This document shows, piece by piece, positions 7,897 to 15,316 of a DNA stretch of 35,271 nt. Location of the stretch: positions 1 through 35,271 of the forward strand of contig CAKTFD010000007.1 of the NCBI GenBank assembly GCA_934553285.1, read 5' to 3'. Origin of the DNA: an uncultured Faecalibacterium sp. (GTDB lineage Bacteria; Bacillota; Clostridia; Oscillospirales; Ruminococcaceae). The position numbers and the translations under genes are program-made. Numbering within the stretch: the first letter of the stretch is position 1; every line of letters starts with the position of its first letter. The notes beneath the pieces are model-generated. The model saw only the letters and a list, made by a program, of their open reading frames with translations, made no database searches and was not told where the DNA came from.

Positions 7897-8649
7897 ATGG
7901 CAAGCTACCGTTATGAACGTGACATCGACCCCAAGGACCTCAAGCCCCGCAAACAGCGCCAGTATACCCGCAGGGAGCGCTGGGCCAACTGGTGGGATTA
8001 CAACCTGAAATGGGTGCTCCTCTTCGGCATTGCCGGTGCGTTTGTGGCCTACTGCTTCATCGGGCAGTATTTCCTTACCACCCACCCGGACTACAACGTG
8101 GCGGTGGTAAGCCCCTACTACCTGCCGGAAGCCACCGTCACCGCCCTGCAGCAGCAGCTTGCCGCCTATGGCGAGGACTGCAACGGGGACGGCAGGGTGG
8201 TGGTAAAGCTCAACCAGTACACCATGGCGTTCAACAGTGAGGACTCGGATGCCTACCTGGATATGGCCGGCACCACCAAGCTCTCCACCGATATCCAAAG
8301 CTCTCTCAGCTCCATCTTTATCCTGTACGACCCGGCAGGCTTCCAACAGACGACCGGCACGCTGCGGTATCTGGACGGCAGCCTGCCGCGCTCCGAGGCG
8401 GACAGCGACTGGTGGAACATGGTCTACCGCTGGACGGACTGCCCTGTGCTGACCGGGATGGAGCTGGGCAGCTACAGCTCGGATGCCGTGCAGAGCCAAA
8501 GCGGCGACAGCCAGCAGCTGCTGGCAGACTACTACATCGGCATCCGGGGTGCCTGGCTGAAAGACTCTGCCGACCTGCTGGCAGACAGCGAGCCGCTCTG
8601 GGCGGCGCTGACTGCCGGGGCGGTGTCCACCGCCGGGCAGGGACACTGA
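7897..8649 (+). CDS. Single-pass membrane protein of unknown function
   Basis: A 250-residue protein not assigned to a family. The first 37 residues are highly basic (KDLKPRKQRQYTRRERW). One transmembrane helix follows (WVLLFGIAGAFVAYCFIGQY, about residues 38-60), and the remaining 190 residues should lie outside the cell by the positive-inside rule. The outer part contains AYGEDCNGDGRVVVKLNQY, a calcium-loop-like DCNGDGRV segment often seen in extracytoplasmic proteins of this group of bacteria. The rest suggests a mixed alpha/beta domain. An AGGAGAAG ribosome binding site precedes the ATG. It lies between plsC and a small coupled ORF; the function is unknown. Confidence 0.8.
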   Translation: MASYRYERDIDPKDLKPRKQRQYTRRERWANWWDYNLKWVLLFGIAGAFVAYCFIGQYFLTTHPDYNVAVVSPYYLPEATVTALQQQLAAYGEDCNGDGRVVVKLNQYTMAFNSEDSDAYLDMAGTTKLSTDIQSSLSSIFILYDPAGFQQTTGTLRYLDGSLPRSEADSDWWNMVYRWTDCPVLTGMELGSYSSDAVQSQSGDSQQLLADYYIGIRGAWLKDSADLLADSEPLWAALTAGAVSTAGQGH

Positions 8650-8650
8650 G

Positions 8651-8821
8651 ATGCGCTACCGCATCAAAACAGGCGGCCCTGCTGCGCGGTTCGTTTTTGA
8701 CCGCGCCCCAAAGCCGCAGCCGCCTGCCCCGCCCGTGCCCCGCGCCGCCGACCTGGATAACCCCTACGGGCGGTACTATGGCCAGGCCCGCAGCTGGCAG
8801 GATATTTTGAAGAATAAATGA
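8651..8821 (+). CDS. Small proline-rich ORF coupled to the upstream membrane protein
   Basis: A 56-codon frame starts with ATG one base after the stop codon of the 250-residue membrane protein (TGA, one G, ATG) and ends with TGA at 8819-8821. The spacing suggests translational coupling. The product is basic at the N-terminus (MRYRIKTGG), proline-rich in the middle (PKPQPPAPPVPR) and ends NPYGRYYGQARSWQDILKNK. There is no membrane helix. The composed, non-repetitive end and the exact junction favour a real gene, but no family is recognised. Confidence 0.55.
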   Translation: MRYRIKTGGPAARFVFDRAPKPQPPAPPVPRAADLDNPYGRYYGQARSWQDILKNK

Positions 8822-8829
8822 GCATTTTA

Positions 8830-8967
8830 CCCCCTCAGGCAAAACCTTACGGCTTTGCCAGCTCCCCCAAGGGGGCGCCTTCCGGCTATACCGGAAAGCT
8901 GCCCTCCACACCCGGAGCCGTCCCCTTGGGGAAGGTGGCATCGCGCCAGCGATGACGGAAGGGGTAA
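8830..8967 (+). repeat. GC-rich MITE-like repeat, copy A
   Basis: This is the first of three related elements. The left end reads CCCCCTCAGGC, a small AAAACC/GGCTTT hairpin, then GCCAGCTCCCCCAAGGGGG. The right end, read on the other strand, is TACCCCTTCCGTC, a variable ATCGC/GCGAT hairpin, then GCCACCTTCCCCAAGGGGA. The two ends are imperfect inverted repeats of about 50 bases around a short centre with a TTCCGG..CCGGAA palindrome. No ORF is inside. It lies between the plsC group and the aromatic operon. Confidence 0.75.
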
Positions 8968-8975
8968 ACCCTCTT

Positions 8976-9040
8976 AAAGCACCCACGGTTCGTTTTCCCT
9001 GCTCTTCAGGGCACAGAACGGCCTGCGGGTGCTTTTCTGT
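8976..9040 (+). terminator. Long hairpin terminator upstream of pheA
   Basis: AAAGCACCC (8976-8984) pairs with GGGTGCTTT (9027-9035). A further imperfect stem inside it pairs CGGTTC and CCCTG with CAGGG and GAACGG. A T-rich stretch follows. It lies upstream of the pheA promoter, so it ends the plsC-group transcript and is not an attenuator of the aromatic operon. Confidence 0.68.
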
Positions 9041-9109
9041 TTTCTATTTTCGTCTTTTCTGCCAAGGGTGATTTGAAATTTTCTCCACCCTGAAATGCGG
9101 GGCGGTTTG

Positions 9110-9138
9110 TTGTTTCCCTGTCCCGGTTATGGTATACT
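9110..9138 (+). promoter_or_regulatory. Sigma-A promoter of the aromatic amino acid operon
   Basis: TTGTTT (9110-9115), a 17-base spacer and TATACT (9133-9138) form a good housekeeping promoter 44 bases upstream of the pheA ATG. The leader is too short for a T-box or a leader-peptide attenuator. Confidence 0.68.
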
Positions 9139-9182
9139 TATCTGGTATCCCCGCAAAACCGACCAAAAAGGATGTGACTCCC

Positions 9183-10253
9183 ATGGACGCACTGGAACAA
9201 GCCCGTGCCGAGATCGACACGGTGGATGCGCAGCTGGCCGCGCTGTTTGAGCGCCGGATGGCTGCCGTTTTACAGGTGGCCGAATATAAACGGGCGCACG
9301 GCCTGCCCATTTACGATGCTGCCCGGGAGGCCGCTGTGCTGGAAAAGGCCGCTGCCCGGATCCGGCAGCCTGCCCTGCGCCCGTATTATAAAGACCATGT
9401 ACAGCACATGATGGATCTCGCCAAGCAGTACGAGGCGGCGGTGCTGGGGCGCAACCGCGCCGCCTATCAGGGGGTGGAGGGTGCGTTTGCCCACATCGCG
9501 CTCCGGGCGCTGTTCCCCCATGCCGAGGCCGTGAGCTGCGCCACCTGGGACGAGGTGTTCCAGGCTGTGGCCTCCGGCGAAGCCGCCCACGGCGTGGTGC
9601 CTTTTGAAAACAGCCACGCGGGGGATGTTTCGGCCGTGCTGGACCTGTGCTATAACCACCCGGAGCTGTGGGTGGTGGATGTGTACGACCTGCCCGTTTC
9701 CCAGAACCTGCTGGTGCTGCCGGGCACCCAGCTCTCGCAGCTGCGCATGGTGTACAGCCACCAGCAGGCCATTGCCCAGAGCGAGACCTTTTTAAAGCAG
9801 TTCCGCCTGCCGGCCACCGCCATGGCCAACACCGCCATGGCCGCAAAGTTTGTGGCGGAAAGCGGCGACCCTGCAAAGGCCGCCATCGCCAGCGCCGAAA
9901 CGGCGGCCCTGTATGGGCTGGAGGTGCTGGTGCCCCGCATCAATACCGATGGCGACAACACCACCCGCTTTATCGTGCTCAGCCGCGAAAAGCCCACAGC
10001 GGGCAACCGGTTCTCGCTGCTGTTCACGGTGGACAACAAACCCGGCAAACTGGCCGAGGTGATCCAGATCATCGGTGCCAGCGGCTTTAATATGGAATCC
10101 ATCAAGAGCCGCCCCATGCCCCATGTGCCGTTTGAATATTATTTTTATGTGGAACTGGTGGGCGATGCCGCCGCCGGAGAGACCGCCGCGCTGCTGCGCG
10201 AGCTTGACCGCACCTGCCGCACGGTGCGGCTGTTAGGAGTGTATACAAAATGA
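9183..10253 (+). CDS. pheA: Bifunctional chorismate mutase / prephenate dehydratase (P-protein)
   Basis: A 356-residue protein that turns chorismate into prephenate and then phenylpyruvate, the committed route to phenylalanine. Residues 1-85 are an AroQ-class chorismate mutase (EIDTVDAQLAALFERR, EYKRAHGLPIYDAARE). Residues 93-270 are prephenate dehydratase: YQGVEGAFAH, VPFENSHAGDV and the catalytic DNTTRFIVLS. Residues 278-356 are an ACT domain with GFNMESIKSRP, the phenylalanine-binding ESRP-type motif, so feedback inhibition by phenylalanine is likely. The ATG at 9183 follows AAAGGAT. It is the first gene of the operon and overlaps aroB by four bases (ATGA), which implies coupled translation. 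Confidence 0.95.
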   Translation: MDALEQARAEIDTVDAQLAALFERRMAAVLQVAEYKRAHGLPIYDAAREAAVLEKAAARIRQPALRPYYKDHVQHMMDLAKQYEAAVLGRNRAAYQGVEGAFAHIALRALFPHAEAVSCATWDEVFQAVASGEAAHGVVPFENSHAGDVSAVLDLCYNHPELWVVDVYDLPVSQNLLVLPGTQLSQLRMVYSHQQAIAQSETFLKQFRLPATAMANTAMAAKFVAESGDPAKAAIASAETAALYGLEVLVPRINTDGDNTTRFIVLSREKPTAGNRFSLLFTVDNKPGKLAEVIQIIGASGFNMESIKSRPMPHVPFEYYFYVELVGDAAAGETAALLRELDRTCRTVRLLGVYTK

Positions 10254-11293
10254 GTGACTTTATCGGAACCAAGCTGACCATGAACCTGGGCGAGCGCAGC
10301 TATGATATCATCATCAAGCGCGGCTCGCTGGAAAATCTGTACCAGTTCGCCCGCCTGGACCGGCGGGTGGCGGTGGTCACCGACAGCGGGGTGCCCGCGC
10401 AGTATGCCCAGATGGTGGCCGACCAGTGCAAGGATGCAGTCATCATCACAGTGCCGCAGGGCGAGGCCAGCAAGAGCTTTAAGATCCTGGAATCCGTGCT
10501 GCGGCAGATGCTGGACTTCGGCATGGGCCGGGGCGACCTTGTGGTAGCCGTGGGCGGCGGCGTGGTAGGCGACCTTGCCGGGTTTGCCGCCGCCGTATAC
10601 ATGCGGGGCATCGATTTTATCAACTGCCCCACCACCACCCTGTCCATGATCGATTCCTCCATCGGCGGCAAGACCGCCGTAGACCTGGGCGATACCAAGA
10701 ACATCGTGGGCGCATTCTGGCAGCCCAAGCTGGTCATCGTGGACCCGGACACCCTTTCCACCCTGCCCCGCCGCCATTTTATCAACGGCCTGGCCGAGGC
10801 GGTCAAGGCCAGCCTGCTGGCCGACCCGGAGCTGTTTGCCATCTTTGAAAAAGACGATGTGGATGCCCGCATCGGCGAGATCATCTGCCGCAGCCTGCGC
10901 TTTAAAAAGACCATCGTGGAGCAGGATGAGACCGAGCAGGGTATGCGCAAGGCGCTGAACTTCGGCCACACCATCGGCCACGGCATCGAGGCCGTCAAGG
11001 GGGTCAAGGGCCGCCGCACCACCGGGCTGTTCCACGGCGAGTGCGTGGCGCTGGGCATGCTGCCCATGATCGAATCCAAGGCGCTGCAAAAGCGGGTGCG
11101 CGGCGTGTACCGCCGCCTGGGCCTGCCCACCCGCACCACCTACGACAAGGAAAAGGTGCTGGCTGAGATGCTGCACGATAAAAAAGCCCAGGGCGGGCAG
11201 ATCACGGTCATCAAGGTGCCCGGCCTTGGCTGCTGGCGCGCCGAGACCATCCCGGTAGAGGGTCTGCGCCCGCTGCTGGGCATGGAGGACTGA
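10250..11293 (+). CDS. aroB: 3-dehydroquinate synthase
   Basis: A 347-residue enzyme for the second shikimate step, DAHP to 3-dehydroquinate, using NAD+ and a divalent metal. NAD-binding segments are VPQGEASKSF and GGGVVGDLAGFAAA. The motif CPTTTLSMIDSSIGGKTAVD is diagnostic. The metal ligands are the glutamate in NGLAEAVK and the histidines in NFGHTIGH and LFHGE. Length is normal. The ATG overlaps the pheA stop codon, and aroC starts three bases after the aroB stop. Confidence 0.96.
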   Translation: MSDFIGTKLTMNLGERSYDIIIKRGSLENLYQFARLDRRVAVVTDSGVPAQYAQMVADQCKDAVIITVPQGEASKSFKILESVLRQMLDFGMGRGDLVVAVGGGVVGDLAGFAAAVYMRGIDFINCPTTTLSMIDSSIGGKTAVDLGDTKNIVGAFWQPKLVIVDPDTLSTLPRRHFINGLAEAVKASLLADPELFAIFEKDDVDARIGEIICRSLRFKKTIVEQDETEQGMRKALNFGHTIGHGIEAVKGVKGRRTTGLFHGECVALGMLPMIESKALQKRVRGVYRRLGLPTRTTYDKEKVLAEMLHDKKAQGGQITVIKVPGLGCWRAETIPVEGLRPLLGMED

Positions 11294-11296
11294 CCC

Positions 11297-12439
11297 ATGA
11301 AAAATACCTTTGGCAGCGCACTTTCGCTGACCATTTTTGGCGAGAGCCATGGCCGCGCCATCGGCGCAGTGCTGGACGGCATGGCCGCCGGGGTACCGGT
11401 GGACGCGGCCTTTGTTGCCGCCTGCATGGATAAGCGCCGCGCCCGGGGCGATGGGCTTTCCACCCCGCGGGTGGAGGCGGACGCGGTGCAGTTTTTATCC
11501 GGCGTGGTGGACGGCCACACCACCGGCACCGCCATTGCCCTGATGATCGAAAACCAGAACACCCGCAGCGGGGACTACGCCAAGACCGCCGACCTGCTGC
11601 GCCCCGGCCATGCGGACTACACCGCATATGCCAAGTACAATGGCTTTCAGGATGCCCGGGGCGGCGGGCACTTTTCCGGCCGGGTGACTGCGGCTCTGGT
11701 AGCGGGCGGCGCACTAGTGCTGGCCGCACTGCACCGGGCTGGCATCGATATCACCACCCACATCGCCCGGTGTGCGGGCGTTGCCGATACGCCCTTTGCG
11801 CTGGATGACCCCGCCGCCCTTTCGGCACAGGCGGAGACCCTTGCCAGCAGGGCCGAAGGCTTTGCGGTACTGGATGCCGCTGTGGAAGACCCCATGAAAG
11901 CCGCCATCCGCGCCGCCGGTGCCGAGGGCGACAGCGTGGGCGGCGTGCTGGAAACCGCCATCCTCGGCCTGCCTGCAGGCACCGGGGAACCGTATTTTGA
12001 CAGCGTGGAAAGCCTGCTTGCACACCTGGCCTTTTCCATCCCGGCGGTCAAGGGCATCGAGTTCGGCACCGGGTTCGGGTTTGCCGGGCTGCGCGGCTCC
12101 GAGGCCAACGATGCCTTCCGCATGACGGCGGAAAGGGCTGTAGTTACTGCCACCAACCACAATGCGGGCATCAACGGCGGCATCGCCAACGGGATGCCGG
12201 TGGTGTTCCGCACCGCAGTCAAGCCCACCCCCAGCATCTACAAGCAGCAGGACACGGTGGACTACATCGCCAAAAAGGACGCGCAGCTGTCCATCCAGGG
12301 GCGGCACGACCCCTGCATCGTGCCCCGCGCCGCCATCGTGCAGACCTGCGCCGCGGCCCTGGCCGTGGGCGATCTGCTCACCGCCCGCTACGGCACCCGC
12401 TGGATGACCGACCCGGTCGGCTACCGGAAGGAGGGCTGA
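11297..12439 (+). CDS. aroC: Chorismate synthase
   Basis: A 380-residue enzyme that converts EPSP to chorismate with reduced FMN, the last common step. Family signatures are FGESHGRAIGAVLDGMAAG at the N-terminus, RARGDGLSTPR, TTGTAIALMIENQNTRSGDY, HADYTAYAKY and DARGGGHFSGR. The HFSGR form and overall length match the clostridial branch. It sits three bases downstream of aroB and two bases upstream of the aroE-aroK fusion, so all are translated from one message. Confidence 0.96.
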   Translation: MKNTFGSALSLTIFGESHGRAIGAVLDGMAAGVPVDAAFVAACMDKRRARGDGLSTPRVEADAVQFLSGVVDGHTTGTAIALMIENQNTRSGDYAKTADLLRPGHADYTAYAKYNGFQDARGGGHFSGRVTAALVAGGALVLAALHRAGIDITTHIARCAGVADTPFALDDPAALSAQAETLASRAEGFAVLDAAVEDPMKAAIRAAGAEGDSVGGVLETAILGLPAGTGEPYFDSVESLLAHLAFSIPAVKGIEFGTGFGFAGLRGSEANDAFRMTAERAVVTATNHNAGINGGIANGMPVVFRTAVKPTPSIYKQQDTVDYIAKKDAQLSIQGRHDPCIVPRAAIVQTCAAALAVGDLLTARYGTRWMTDPVGYRKEG

Positions 12440-12441
12440 GG

Positions 12442-13704
12442 ATGGAATACGGACTTATCGGCGGCAAGCTGGGACACTCCTACTCCAAAGTCATCCACGA
12501 GATGCTGGGCGGCTACACCTACGACCTGTGCCCCCTGCCCACCGAGACAGATGCCCGGGCATTTTTGCAGAAACGGCAGTTCAAGGCCATCAACGTGACC
12601 ATCCCCTACAAAAAACTGGTGATGGAATACTGCACCTTTATCGACCCCCGTGCCCGCGCCATCGGTGCGGTGAACACGGTGGTAAACAAAAACGGCCTGC
12701 TCTACGGATACAATACCGATTACCTCGGCTTTGCCCACCTGTGTGCCGCACACGGGGTGGAGCTTGCGGGCCGGACCGTGCTCATCCTGGGCACCGGCGG
12801 CACCCACAATACCACCCGCGCCGTGGCACTGGATCAGGGTGCGGCCAAGGTGCTGACGGTCAGCCGTCATCCCGACCCGGAAAAGGGCGAGCTGAGCTAC
12901 GAGGAAGCCGTTTGCAGCGGGGCGCAGGTGGTGTTCAACACCACCCCCGCCGGGATGTACCCTAATGTTGGGGTGTGCAATCTGGATATCTCCGCCATGC
13001 CGGGGCTGGAAGCCGTGGTGGATGTGGTGTATAACCCGGACAAGACCGAGCTTATCCTCCGCGCCGAGGACGCCGGGGTGCCGGTGGCCGTGGGCGGGCT
13101 GGAGATGCTGGTGGCGCAGGCCGTATATGCCGCCGAGTATTTCCTGGATCGCAAATTTGAGGATGTCCCCGGCGAGGTACGCCGCATCACCGCCGCCCTG
13201 CGCCGGGAGATGCTGAACATCGCCCTTGTGGGGATGCCCTCCTGCGGCAAATCCACCCTGGGCAGGCTGCTGGCAAAGCAGCTGGGCCGCCCCTTTATAG
13301 ACCTGGACGAGGAGGTCGTCAAAGCGGACGGGCGCAGCATCCCGGATATCTTTGCCGCCGAGGGCGAGGACGGCTTCCGGGCAAAGGAGACCGCGCAGAT
13401 TGCCCGCTTTGGTAAGGAAAAGGGCCTTGTGCTCTCCTGCGGGGGCGGCGCGGTAAAGCGCCCGGAGAATATCCGCGCCCTGCGCCAGAACGGCATCGTG
13501 CTCTACCTCGACCGGCCGGTGGAGGCACTGGCCGTGGGCGGCGGCCGGCCGCTCTCTTCCAGCATGGAGGCGCTGCAGGCCATGGAAGCCCAGCGCCGCC
13601 CGCTGTATCTGGCCGCCGCAGATGCGGTCATCCCCAACACCGGCACGCTGGCCGAGGCGCTGGCTGCCGCACAGGAGGCTCTGGATGAAATTTTTGATTC
13701 TTAA
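12442..13704 (+). CDS. aroE/aroK: Shikimate dehydrogenase - shikimate kinase fusion
   Basis: One 420-residue frame joins two enzymes that act in succession. Residues 1-255 are AroE: GGKLGHSYSK (substrate site), NVTIPYKK with catalytic lysine 57, AVNTVV, YNTDYLGF with D93, the NADP loop GTGGTHNT and the C-terminal GGLEMLVAQA. Residues 257-420 are shikimate kinase: Walker A GMPSCGKST (264-272), FIDLDEEV, the shikimate-binding arginine in GFRAKE (R313), SCGGGAV, and a lid-like segment ending RRPLYL. All expected catalytic residues are seen in both halves. It converts 3-dehydroshikimate to shikimate-3-phosphate. The stop overlaps the start of aroQ by 20 bases. Confidence 0.94.
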   Translation: MEYGLIGGKLGHSYSKVIHEMLGGYTYDLCPLPTETDARAFLQKRQFKAINVTIPYKKLVMEYCTFIDPRARAIGAVNTVVNKNGLLYGYNTDYLGFAHLCAAHGVELAGRTVLILGTGGTHNTTRAVALDQGAAKVLTVSRHPDPEKGELSYEEAVCSGAQVVFNTTPAGMYPNVGVCNLDISAMPGLEAVVDVVYNPDKTELILRAEDAGVPVAVGGLEMLVAQAVYAAEYFLDRKFEDVPGEVRRITAALRREMLNIALVGMPSCGKSTLGRLLAKQLGRPFIDLDEEVVKADGRSIPDIFAAEGEDGFRAKETAQIARFGKEKGLVLSCGGGAVKRPENIRALRQNGIVLYLDRPVEALAVGGGRPLSSSMEALQAMEAQRRPLYLAAADAVIPNTGTLAEALAAAQEALDEIFDS

Positions 13705-14149
13705 CGGGGCAAACATCAATCTGGCCCGCTGGGCCGAACCCGGTGTGCCCGGCGAGGTGGATTACACCGGCCTGATGGACTATGTGCAGGCCGGCTGCGC
13801 ACAGCTGGGCATCGAGGTCGATATCTGCCAGTCCAACCACGAGGGCGACCTTGTGGACGAGATCCAGTCCGCTGCAGGGCGGGTGGACGGCATCGTACTG
13901 AACCCCGGCGGCTACGCCCACTACAGTGTGGCCATCCTGGATGCGCTGCGGCTGTGCGGTGTGCCCGCCGTGGAAGTGATGCTGGATGCCCCGGACGAGC
14001 GGGAACCGTTCCGCAAGACGGATGTGGTATCCTTTGGCTGCCAGGGACACTTTATCGGCGAAGGCCCCCAGGGCTACCTGCACGCCTGCATCTGGCTGGC
14101 CCAGCTGCTGCGCACCGATGGCTCCAGCAAAGCGCATATCGTGATGTAA
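13685..14149 (+). CDS. aroQ: Type II 3-dehydroquinate dehydratase homologue with altered active site
   Basis: A 154-residue protein of normal AroQ length. The fold markers are clear: FLILNGANIN, CQSNHEGDLVDEIQ, GIVLNPGGYAHYSVAILDAL, PFRKTD and GPQGYLHA. N73 and H79 of the family active site are present. Three other key residues are not: the arginine before EP is A17, the lid tyrosine is P22 (AEPGVPG for the usual REPxxYG), and the histidine in VEVHLS is M99 (VEVML). It is the only dehydroquinase candidate in the operon. It may work by altered chemistry, or dehydroquinase may be encoded elsewhere. The start ATG at 13685 lies inside the end of the aroE-aroK gene. Confidence 0.85.
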   Translation: MKFLILNGANINLARWAEPGVPGEVDYTGLMDYVQAGCAQLGIEVDICQSNHEGDLVDEIQSAAGRVDGIVLNPGGYAHYSVAILDALRLCGVPAVEVMLDAPDEREPFRKTDVVSFGCQGHFIGEGPQGYLHACIWLAQLLRTDGSSKAHIVM

Positions 14150-14222
14150 AAGAACGCCCCCTCTCCGCCGCCTTCCGGCATCAGGAGCGGGGCCGCATAT
14201 AATCAGAAAGGAACAAACTCCC

Positions 14223-15239
14223 ATGATCATCTCCACCAAAAAAGGCACGCCCAAAGAAGAGCTGGAAAAGATCGTTGATAAATTTGAAAAGCAGGGTCTG
14301 GATGTGACCCTTATCACCGGCAAGGACTACAATGTGTTCGGTCTGGTAGGCGACACCACCAAGATCGATGAGCGGGATGTGCTTGCCAACCCCTGGATCG
14401 ACAACGTTACCCGGGTGTCCGCGCCCTACAAGCGGGCCAACCGCCTGTTCCACCCGGCGGATTCGGTCATCGACTGCGGCGGCGTAAAGCTGGGCAGCAA
14501 GGAAAAGATCGCCGTTATGGCAGGCCCCTGCAGCATCGAGAACGCTGAGCAGGCCCTGCGCATCGCACAGGGGGTCAAGGCCGGCGGCGCAGCGCTGTTC
14601 CGCGGCGGTGCCTACAAGCCCCGCACCTCTCCCTACGCCTTCCAGGGCCTGGAGACCGAGGGCATCCTGGACATGGTCAAAGCACGGGAAGCCACCGGCC
14701 TGCCCATCGTTTCCGAGCTGATGAGCGAGGACCGCATCCCGGAATTTGAGGAGTACGTGGATGTGGTGCAGATCGGCGCCCGCAATATGCAGAACTTCCA
14801 GCTGCTCAAGGCCGTGGGCAAGATGCACAAGCCGGTGCTGCTCAAGCGCGGCCTGTGCAACACCATCGAGGAGTGGATCATGAGCGCCGAGTACATCATG
14901 GCCGGCGGCAACGAGCAGGTCATCTTCTGCGAGCGCGGCATCCGCACCTTTGAAAAATACACCCGCAACACCCTGGATCTGTCCGCTGTGCCCATCATCC
15001 ACGAAAAGACCCATCTGCCCATCGTCGTGGACCCCAGCCACGCCACCGGCAAGGCCAATCTGGTGGAGCCGATGATGATCGCCGCTGTGGCCGCCGGTGC
15101 CGATGGTCTGGAGGTGGAGGTGCACTACGACCCCCAGCACGCCTGGAGCGATGGCGCCCAGTGCCTGACCCCGGATGCCTTTGCACAGGCCATGGCCAAG
15201 TGCCGTCAGGTGGCCTGGGCCATCGGCCGGGAGATGTGA
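14223..15239 (+). CDS. aroF: 3-deoxy-7-phosphoheptulonate (DAHP) synthase, class I-beta
   Basis: A 338-residue enzyme for the entry step, PEP plus erythrose-4-phosphate to DAHP. Residues 1-75 form a ferredoxin-like regulatory domain of the kind fused to DAHP synthase in Thermotoga and many Firmicutes. The barrel follows with MAGPCSIEN, FRGGAYKPRTSPYAFQG, SELMSED, QIGARNMQNF, LLKRG, and the metal and phosphate segment VVDPSHATG. Allosteric control by tyrosine or phenylalanine is expected from the N-terminal domain. GAAAGGA precedes the ATG. A 73-base gap separates it from aroQ; it contains a TATAAT (14198-14203) without a clear -35 box. Confidence 0.95.
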   Translation: MIISTKKGTPKEELEKIVDKFEKQGLDVTLITGKDYNVFGLVGDTTKIDERDVLANPWIDNVTRVSAPYKRANRLFHPADSVIDCGGVKLGSKEKIAVMAGPCSIENAEQALRIAQGVKAGGAALFRGGAYKPRTSPYAFQGLETEGILDMVKAREATGLPIVSELMSEDRIPEFEEYVDVVQIGARNMQNFQLLKAVGKMHKPVLLKRGLCNTIEEWIMSAEYIMAGGNEQVIFCERGIRTFEKYTRNTLDLSAVPIIHEKTHLPIVVDPSHATGKANLVEPMMIAAVAAGADGLEVEVHYDPQHAWSDGAQCLTPDAFAQAMAKCRQVAWAIGREM

Positions 15240-15316
15240 TCCATCTGCCCCCTCAGGCATCCTCAAAGGGTGCCTGAAACGCGCTTTGCGCAAATCTGCA
15301 AAAGGATAACACAGCT

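Noticed and set aside
7060..8646. A 528-codon minus-strand frame opposite plsC and the membrane protein gene
   Set aside because: Low-complexity His/Ala/Gly composition, and it covers two real genes plus a promoter region.
8976..9040. Hairpin before pheA as an attenuator or T-box
   Set aside because: It lies upstream of the best promoter (9110-9138), so it would not be in the operon transcript, and no T-box sequence or leader peptide rich in Phe or Tyr codons was seen.
14198..14203. TATAAT before the DAHP synthase gene as an internal promoter
   Set aside because: No acceptable -35 box at 16-18 bases; the gene is probably read from the operon promoter.
15248..15276. CCCCCTCAGGC followed by a small hairpin, as a fourth copy of the dispersed repeat
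   Set aside because: Only the first 11 bases match; the GCCAGCTCCCC module and the other end are absent. It may be a remnant.
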